A stretch of DNA of 7,951 nucleotides, from contig MEWM01000157.1 in assembly GCA_001775355.1 (NCBI GenBank), forward strand, positions 15,022 to 22,972, read 5' to 3'. The translations under genes were made by a program, and so were the position numbers. The notes beneath the pieces were generated by a model. It searched no databases, was not told the origin of the DNA, and was given only the letters and a program-made list of their open reading frames with translations. The number at the start of each line of letters is the position of its first letter. The first letter of the stretch is position 1. This document shows positions 5,868 through 7,951 of this stretch, piece by piece. The DNA comes from a candidate division Zixibacteria bacterium RBG_16_43_9 (lineage in GTDB: Bacteria > Zixibacteria > MSB-5A5 > RBG-16-43-9).

Positions 5868-5890
5868 GTCGGGCAGGGTGCCCGACCTAC
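5868..5890 (-). repeat. GTAG-hairpin repeat, minus orientation
   Basis: On + the arms are GTCGGGCA (5868-5875) and TGCCCGAC (5879-5886) with a GGG loop, followed by CTAC (5887-5890). On the minus strand GTAG therefore directly precedes an 8-bp hairpin. It is head to head with the 5911 copy. Confidence 0.72.
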
Positions 5891-5910
5891 GAGAAAAATC
5901 ACTTACACTC

Positions 5911-5935
5911 GTAGGCAGTCCGCCAGTGGCGGGAC
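5911..5935 (+). repeat. GTAG-hairpin repeat, plus orientation
   Basis: GTAG (5911-5914), linker GCA, then GTCCGCC (5918-5924) / GGCGGGAC (5928-5935), pairing as 5+2 bp with one bulged G at 5933. CCTACGAG (5886-5893) and CTCGTAGG (5908-5915) form an 8-nt inverted match joining this copy to the minus-strand copy, 20 nt apart between GTAGs. Confidence 0.65.
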
Positions 5936-5975
5936 AGTCCTGCGAGCTATTCAGAGATATCTCACATTTGATGCA

Positions 5976-5987
5976 GGCTGATCAGCC
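5976..5987. repeat. 12-bp perfect palindrome upstream of the YchF-type gene
   Basis: GGCTGATCAGCC lies 20 nt before the start codon. It could be a dimeric-protein site or a leftover of the neighbouring repeats. No second copy is seen in the window. Confidence 0.35.
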
Positions 5988-6007
5988 AAGGAAGATAAGG
6001 GTTTAAT

Positions 6008-7105
6008 ATGCATATCGGGATTGTAGGTTTGCCCTTTGTGGGAAAAACAACTATCTTTAATGCCCTGACCTCTGCTCAGGCTAAGACCGGAGAGTATTCC
6101 TCTTCAAAGGAGCCTAACCGGGCTGTAGTGAAAGTTCCTGATTCGAGGGTATATAAAATAGCAGAGATGTTTAATCCCAAAAAAGTGACTCCAGCAGAAA
6201 TAGAATATATCGACGTAGCTGGAATGGTCAAACCTGCTGAGGCTGGTCATGGTGAAAAAGAGAAAGAGGCTGAGCTTTTTTCCCACTTAAGGGGGGTAGA
6301 TGCTTTAGCTTATGTGATCAGGCTTTTCCGGGATGAGAATATCATCCACCCACTTGGCAGCATAAACCCTTTGCGGGATATGGAAAATCTCGATCTGGAT
6401 TTAACTATACTCGACTTGGAAACCATTGAGAAAAGAATGGTGAAGTTAGAGAAAAGCTATCATACTACAAAATCTCCTGAGGAAAGAAGGGAATTCGACC
6501 TTTTGACCAAGTGCAAGGCTTGTCTGGAAAGGGGCGTCCCCCTAAGGGATGTTGACTTTATGCCTGAGGAGATAAGGCTTTTGAGAGGATACAGTTTTCT
6601 AAGTTTTAAGCCGATTCTGATAATACTAAATTTAGGGGAAGAGGACCTTTCCGAAGGAGAGAGACTGGAAAAGGATTTTTCCTCAAAACTTAAATTCAAA
6701 CACAGTTTGATCTCGGCGATCTGCGGGAAATTAGAGATGGAGATATCCCAGTTAGAGGAAGAAGACAGAGCGTCTTTTTTAAAAGAGTTAGGACTAAAAG
6801 AACCTGCCAAAAACAGGATGATCAGCACTTCGTATAATCTATTGGGACTTATCTCCTTTTTTACTGCCAATCAGAATGAGGTGAAAGCCTGGGCAATCCC
6901 TTCAGGAACAAAAGCCCTACGGGCCGCAGGCACGGTGCATACGGATATGGAGAAAGGGTTCATTAAAGCTGAGGTAATAAACTACGATAAGTTAATAGAG
7001 GCAGGCTCGATTCATCATGCCAAAGAAAAGGGCCTGGTTCGTCTGGAAGGGAAAGATTATATAGTTCAGGATGGGGATTTGATTTTTTTCAGATTTAATG
7101 TTTGA
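6008..7105 (+). CDS. ychF: YchF/OLA1-type P-loop NTPase with TGS-like C-terminal domain (divergent)
   Basis: A 365-residue Obg-related NTPase; canonical YchF prefers ATP and associates with ribosomes and stress responses. G1 is GLPFVGKT (7-14), G3 is DVAG (69-72), and NLGE (208-211) fits the YchF NxxE form of G4. A charged, probably coiled-coil insertion rich in Glu/Lys/Arg spans about 130-180. The last 85 residues, starting ISFFTANQNEVKAW and ending EGKDYIVQDGDLIFFRFNV, are an excellent match to the YchF C-terminal TGS-like (DUF933) domain. It departs from canonical YchF at GLPNVGKST (here GLPFVGKTT) and after DVAG, where the usual GASKGEGLGN is replaced by PAEAGHGEKEKEAE, so it looks like the second, divergent YchF-like subfamily. 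AAGGG (5997-6001) is 6 nt before the ATG. It is a stand-alone gene between repeat-bearing spacers. Confidence 0.85.
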   Translation: MHIGIVGLPFVGKTTIFNALTSAQAKTGEYSSSKEPNRAVVKVPDSRVYKIAEMFNPKKVTPAEIEYIDVAGMVKPAEAGHGEKEKEAELFSHLRGVDALAYVIRLFRDENIIHPLGSINPLRDMENLDLDLTILDLETIEKRMVKLEKSYHTTKSPEERREFDLLTKCKACLERGVPLRDVDFMPEEIRLLRGYSFLSFKPILIILNLGEEDLSEGERLEKDFSSKLKFKHSLISAICGKLEMEISQLEEEDRASFLKELGLKEPAKNRMISTSYNLLGLISFFTANQNEVKAWAIPSGTKALRAAGTVHTDMEKGFIKAEVINYDKLIEAGSIHHAKEKGLVRLEGKDYIVQDGDLIFFRFNV

Positions 7106-7120
7106 TTTTGGAGTAAAGAA

Positions 7121-7174
7121 TGTAGTTGCTCGATTTATCGAGCCAGTATCTGCCAGATGAATTGGGCTACTACA
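7121..7174 (+). repeat. GTAG-hairpin repeat with outer TGTAGT/ACTACA arms
   Basis: GTAG (7122-7125), linker TT, then GCTCGAT (7128-7134) / ATCGAGC (7137-7143) with a TT loop. TGTAGT (7121-7126) and ACTACA (7169-7174) form an outer 6-nt inverted repeat. It lies 16 nt after the YchF-type stop. The hairpin has no T-tract, so I do not call it a terminator. Confidence 0.65.
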
Positions 7175-7251
7175 ATCTTGGATGGGCAAACCTGAAGGTC
7201 CAGAATGGATCTTGAGATTTGCACTTCAAAAACTCTTGAGGAGACGAGAGT

Positions 7252-7716
7252 ATGGATGATTTCAAAAAAGATTTCATTAAGGATGTCAGGCATATCCAGG
7301 AGGAGATGGATTTACTTTTTGATCATTTCTACAAAATGGGGCATTCGCCGGTTTTAACCTCCAAGAGATTGTGGCGACCGCCGACAGACGTTTTCGAGAA
7401 GGAAAATGAGGTTATAATCCTTCTGGAGATAGCCGGGATGAAGCAGAAAGATTTTTCCATCACCCTTTCAGACGATATCCTGACTGTCAAAGGCGAAAGG
7501 AAGGAGAAAACTGAGCCTTCCATAACCGGATATAGAAACAAAGAGATAAATTTCGGGATGTTTGAAAGGAATATCTATCTGTCCTACGGATCCGTAGGAC
7601 CCGAGAACATCGACCCGGATGAAATTGTTGCTGCGTATAAGGAAGGATTTCTGGAGATAACGATTAAGAAAAGAAAAGGAAAAAAAGTAAAAGCAAAAGA
7701 GATAGAGGAAGGGTAA
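7252..7716 (+). CDS. Hsp20/alpha-crystallin small heat-shock protein
   Basis: ATP-independent holdase chaperone of 154 residues. An N-terminal helix-rich segment (1-40) precedes an alpha-crystallin domain from about Trp41 (WRPPTDVFEKENEV) through ILLEIAGMKQKDFSITL, ILTVKGERK, FERNIYL, IDPDEIVAAYKEGFLEITIKK. A128-x3-G132-F-L134 is the family's AxxxxGxL signature with one residue fewer between Ala and Gly as normally drawn; the fit is clear. The usual C-terminal I-x-I anchor is not evident in KVKAKEIEEG, so oligomer assembly may differ. Ser111-Gly116 (SYGSVG) form an extra six residues in front of PENIDPDEI, encoded by a perfect palindrome. ATG 7252 follows GAGGAG (7238-7243) by 8 nt. I see no CIRCE element. 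lon follows after 124 nt, suggesting joint stress use. Confidence 0.92.
   Translation: MDDFKKDFIKDVRHIQEEMDLLFDHFYKMGHSPVLTSKRLWRPPTDVFEKENEVIILLEIAGMKQKDFSITLSDDILTVKGERKEKTEPSITGYRNKEINFGMFERNIYLSYGSVGPENIDPDEIVAAYKEGFLEITIKKRKGKKVKAKEIEEG
7581..7600. repeat. 20-bp perfect palindrome inside hsp20
   Basis: GTCCTACGGATCCGTAGGAC is identical to its reverse complement. The inner 18 nt (7582-7599) encode SYGSVG. Removing them in frame leaves IYL-PENIDPDEI, which is the ordinary Hsp20 sequence pattern at this point. It contains CTAC and GTAG facing each other, like the intergenic repeats. Confidence 0.8.
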
Positions 7717-7763
7717 AATCAGTATTAGCAGTTTTCTCAGGAACACGGTAAAAGACGTGTCTA

Positions 7764-7796
7764 TGTCATTCTGAGCCCGTAGGGCTCAGAATGACA
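7764..7796. repeat. 33-nt perfect inverted repeat between hsp20 and lon
   Basis: TGTCATTCTGAGCCC (7764-7778), loop GTA, and GGGCTCAGAATGACA (7782-7796) form a 15-bp perfect stem. The right half shares CTCAGAATGACA with 309-320. No T-tract follows, so it may attenuate or protect an hsp20 transcript rather than end it; equally it may be an inert dispersed repeat. Confidence 0.75.
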
Positions 7797-7827
7797 GGCG
7801 GAAACAGATAGCATAGACCAGTTGGAC

Positions 7828-7835
7828 GAGGAGGT
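7828..7835 (+). promoter_or_regulatory. Shine-Dalgarno selecting a TTG start for lon
   Basis: GAGGAGGT ends 5 nt before TTG 7841. The alternative ATG 7874 has only GAAGAG directly abutting it, so TTG is the better start. Confidence 0.65.
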
Positions 7836-7840
7836 AAATC

Positions 7841-7951
7841 TTGTTAAGAGAAGAAACGAAGATAACTGAAGAGATGAAAAAGCTTACAGATGAGCTTTCG
7901 ATATTGCCCCTGCGGGGGAACGTGGTGTTTCCTTCCCTGATAATTCCCTTA
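7841..7951 (+). CDS. lon: ATP-dependent protease Lon, first 37 codons
   Basis: The gene runs off the right edge. Its readable N-terminus has a charged leader (LREETKITEEMKKLTDE; the initiator TTG is read as Met) and then LSILPLRGNVVFPSLIIPL, which matches the first strand of the Lon substrate-binding domain (LPLLPLRDxVVFPxMxxPL in the family). The AAA+ and Ser-Lys protease domains are beyond the window, so a stand-alone LON-domain protein cannot be excluded. Start TTG 7841 is chosen on the strong SD; ATG 7874 would remove 11 residues and still keep the domain. A non-ATG start may keep expression modest. The preceding hsp20 makes a chaperone-protease pair plausible. Confidence 0.8.
   Translation, partial: MLREETKITEEMKKLTDELSILPLRGNVVFPSLIIPL

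Noticed and set aside
5851..5886. Minus-strand intrinsic terminator (hairpin plus eight T)
   Set aside because: On the minus strand the T-run starts about 9 nt after the stem, too far, and no minus-strand gene ends here.
6460..6870. 136-codon minus-strand open frame inside the YchF-type gene
   Set aside because: Antisense shadow of a well-supported gene; Ser/Leu-rich composition mirrors the sense codons.
7212..7243. CIRCE-like or heat-shock promoter before hsp20
   Set aside because: TTGCACTT and CTCTTGAG only loosely resemble CIRCE arms and are not inverted repeats; no -35/-10 pair with proper spacing stands out.

Overview
The window looks like a piece of a bacterial chromosome. The evidence is a bL25 ribosomal protein tail, a dTDP-rhamnose operon, an Hsp20 and the start of Lon. 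Base composition is moderate (low-to-mid 40s % GC by eye, not computed). I cannot name the phylum. The rhamnose genes and the many short palindromes between genes would suit an uncultured Gram-negative-type lineage, but that is weak inference. Every gene I can support is on the + strand.

Layout: (1) 2-193, the 3' end of a bL25-like gene with a long Lys/Glu/Ala tail. (2) 341-3446, a tight four-gene operon rfbA-rfbC-rfbB-rfbD that would convert glucose-1-phosphate to dTDP-L-rhamnose for surface polysaccharide; its junctions are 9 nt, 1-nt overlap and 4-nt overlap. (3) A hairpin at the rfbD stop codon, then a good sigma70-type promoter and a strong Shine-Dalgarno driving an unrecognised polytopic membrane protein (3585-4754) with a charged tail, closed by a clear intrinsic terminator. 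(4) 4805-5036, a 230-nt gene-free stretch almost entirely made of inverted repeats. (5) 5058-5834, a HAD-superfamily phosphatase with DIEGT in place of DxDGT. (6) 5835-6007, a second repeat cluster. (7) 6008-7105, a divergent YchF/OLA1-type P-loop NTPase with a C-terminal TGS-like domain. (8) 7252-7716, an Hsp20 small heat-shock protein, followed by the first 37 codons of lon (7841 to the edge), which puts a holdase beside an ATP-dependent protease.

The most interesting signal is a family of short hairpins, most with the tetranucleotide GTAG at the 5' foot (3443, 4810, 5025 minus, 5890 minus, 5911, 7122, and more loosely 4947). They occur in both orientations, and two copies differ by a compensatory base-pair change. 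This is the architecture of REP/BIME elements mobilised by REP-associated tyrosine transposases (RAYTs), although no such transposase lies in the window. The repeats also touch genes. One copy includes the rfbD stop codon, and another palindromic repeat covers a possible start of the HAD gene. A 20-bp perfect palindrome sits inside hsp20, where it accounts exactly for a six-residue in-frame insertion in the alpha-crystallin domain. I see no defence system, CRISPR array, RNA gene or transposase here.
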